Assembly (NCBI GenBank): GCA_007117775.1
Contig: SKFX01000152.1
Location: 1 to 6,970 of the forward strand
DNA: 6,970 nt
Direction: 5' to 3'
DNA from: Ilumatobacteraceae bacterium
GTDB lineage: Bacteria > Actinomycetota > Acidimicrobiia > Acidimicrobiales > Ilumatobacteraceae
Each line of letters begins with the position of its first letter. The first letter of the stretch is position 1. Under the pieces are notes generated by a model, which was given only the letters and a program-made list of their open reading frames with translations, did not search any database and had not been told where the DNA came from. Both the position numbers and the translations under genes were made by a program. Positions 6,098-6,970 of the stretch are shown one piece after another.

Positions 6098-6116
6098 CCG
6101 GCCTCACCCCGGCCGG
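6098..6116. repeat. GC-rich hairpin CCGGCC-N7-GGCCGG between the divergent kinase and etfB genes
   Basis: CCGGCC (6098-6103) and GGCCGG (6111-6116) form a perfect six-base stem around the loop TCACCCC, roughly midway in the 115-bp divergent gap. No T-run follows on either strand and neither gene ends here, so it is not a terminator of a visible gene. It may be an operator for either divergent promoter or chance in GC-rich DNA. Confidence 0.3.
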
Positions 6117-6131
6117 TTGGGCGATCCGGGC

Positions 6132-6135
6132 GGAG
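6132..6135 (+). promoter_or_regulatory. GGAG, possible ribosome site for a longer EtfB
   Basis: GGAG lies seven bases before an in-frame ATG at 6143, the same spacing as for whiB1, but 19 bases before the family-conserved ATG at 6155. If used, EtfB would carry four extra residues (MIWA). The two starts cannot be separated from this sequence alone. Confidence 0.4.
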
Positions 6136-6154
6136 ATCGGGCATGATATGGGCC

Positions 6155-6931
6155 ATGAACGTGATCGTATGCGTGAAGCAGATCCCCGATCCGGCCACCC
6201 CAGGTGAGCTCGATCCCGGCACCAACGCCCTCAAGCGTGAAGGCAAGTTGATCTTGGACGATTCCGACGCCTACGGCGTCGAGATGGCCCTGCAGCTCGT
6301 CGACACCGCCGGCGGCGGTGAGGTGTGGTTGGTGTCGATGGCACCCAATGACGAGGTCTCGGGCCTGCGCACCGCCCTGGCGATGGGTGCGTCCAAGGCG
6401 ATCCTGGTCTCAGATCCGTCGCTCGCGGGTTCCGATGCCCTGACCACCGCCAAGGTGCTCGCAGCGGCCGTGGAGCGCCTCGGCGGTGCTGACCTGATCC
6501 TGGCCGGGACCGAGTCCAGCGACGGCTACACCGGGACCGTGCCCGAGCAGATGGCCGAGGTGCTCGGCCTTCCGTCGGTCACCTTCGCCAAGAAGGTCAC
6601 CGTCGACGGTTCGTCACTGAAGGTCGAACGTCAGACCGAGGCCGGCTACGACGAGGTGGAATGCCCGCTGCCGGCGCTGGTCAGCGTGACCGCCGGTGTG
6701 GTCGAACCCCGTTATCCGAGCTTCAAGGGGATCATGGCCGCCAAGTCCAAGCCGGTCGAGACCGTGACGGTCGCCGATCTCGGCGTCACCCCGGTGGGGT
6801 GGGGTGGAGCCGGCCAGCAGATCACCGAGGTCGGCCAGGCCGCCGAACGCGAGGCCGGCGAGATCATCGAGGACGATGGTGAGACCTTCAACAAGATCGT
6901 CGAGTACCTCGACAACCTCAAGGTGATCTGA
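6155..6931 (+). CDS. etfB: Electron transfer flavoprotein, beta subunit
   Basis: EtfB pairs with EtfA to form a soluble FAD-containing heterodimer that takes electrons from acyl-CoA and other dehydrogenases and passes them to ETF-quinone oxidoreductase. The 258-residue product has normal length. It begins MNVIVCVKQIPDP (the AMP-binding first strand), has SDAYGVEMAL (37-46), the glycine- and acid-rich LAGTESSDGYTGTVPEQMAE (116-135) and the family signature in CPLPALVSVTAGVVEPRYPSF (170-190) followed by KGIMAAKSKP (191-200), the loop that docks partner dehydrogenases. I give ATG 6155, where homologues start; ATG 6143 with GGAG upstream is a real alternative. A long open frame back to 5987 is antisense to the kinase gene and is not coding. 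etfA is expected directly downstream, outside the window. Confidence 0.95.
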   Translation: MNVIVCVKQIPDPATPGELDPGTNALKREGKLILDDSDAYGVEMALQLVDTAGGGEVWLVSMAPNDEVSGLRTALAMGASKAILVSDPSLAGSDALTTAKVLAAAVERLGGADLILAGTESSDGYTGTVPEQMAEVLGLPSVTFAKKVTVDGSSLKVERQTEAGYDEVECPLPALVSVTAGVVEPRYPSFKGIMAAKSKPVETVTVADLGVTPVGWGGAGQQITEVGQAAEREAGEIIEDDGETFNKIVEYLDNLKVI

Positions 6932-6945
6932 TCGACGCGAGTCGA
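6932..6945 (+). other. Small GNRA-type hairpin directly after the etfB stop
   Basis: TCGAC (6932-6936) and GTCGA (6941-6945) form a five-base stem closed by C-G around GCGA, a GNRA tetraloop, beginning at the base after the TGA. There is no T-run, so termination is doubtful; it could mark an RNA-stability element between etfB and the presumed etfA. Confidence 0.3.
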
Positions 6946-6948
6946 CAC

Positions 6949-6970
6949 CCACCTCATCACCACCTCATCA
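6949..6970. repeat. Tandem 11-bp repeat cut by the window end
   Basis: CCACCTCATCA occurs twice without mismatch, at 6949-6959 and 6960-6970. The second copy ends on the last base of the window, so more copies may follow. It lies 17 bp after etfB, where the spacer before etfA would be. Confidence 0.6.

Noticed and set aside
4903..6207. 434-codon plus-strand open frame
   Set aside because: It is antisense to the lipid kinase gene, has no recognisable domain and reflects high GC; the minus-strand kinase motifs explain the region.

Overview
The window reads as chromosomal core DNA of a high-GC Actinomycetota. A WhiB-family iron-sulfur regulator, found only in that phylum and its phages, and a PdtaS-type kinase with the actinobacterial N-terminal GAF domain both support this. 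Overall gene content and the N-carbamoylputrescine route suggest a lineage outside Mycobacteriales, perhaps Acidimicrobiia, but that placement is an inference. I see no mobile element, CRISPR array, tRNA or rRNA, and no gene-free gap longer than about 170 bp.

Layout. (1) 1-1012, minus strand: aguB (N-carbamoylputrescine amidase) followed by the first 49 codons of aguA (agmatine deiminase), joined by a 4-bp GTGA overlap. Together they convert agmatine to putrescine. (2) 1178-2719, plus: pdtaS, a soluble GAF-PAS-HisKA_2-HATPase sensor kinase. (3) 2799-3842, plus: a small MscS-type mechanosensitive channel. (4) 3872-4165, minus: a WhiB1-like [4Fe-4S] regulator with a good Shine-Dalgarno and a promoter carrying a dyad. 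(5) 4322-5101, plus: a cytosolic glycerophosphodiester phosphodiesterase. (6) 5038-6039, minus: a DAGK-type lipid kinase whose 3' end overlaps (5) by 64 bp. (7) 6155-6931, plus: EtfB, the electron-transfer flavoprotein beta subunit, with etfA expected just beyond the window.

The pdtaS / whiB1 / lipid-kinase cluster recalls the Mycobacterium tuberculosis Rv3220c-Rv3219-Rv3218 neighbourhood, here with mscS and a phosphodiesterase gene interposed. In M. tuberculosis both PdtaS and WhiB1 respond to nitric oxide, and the two enzymes here act on glycerolipid headgroups and diacylglycerol, so a stress-sensing and membrane-lipid theme is plausible but unproven. The most notable departure is that this PdtaS lacks the GAF cysteine pair (positions 53 and 57) linked to copper/NO sensing in M. 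tuberculosis.

Two modes of translation start appear. aguB, whiB1 and possibly etfB have Shine-Dalgarno sequences. pdtaS, glpQ and dagK have a TAnnnT -10 hexamer only 6-8 nt before the start codon, as expected of leaderless mRNAs. The window looks mostly like conserved housekeeping DNA; I did not find a clearly new multi-gene system. The best leads are the altered PdtaS sensor, the whiB1 operator-like dyad and the folded convergent overlap.
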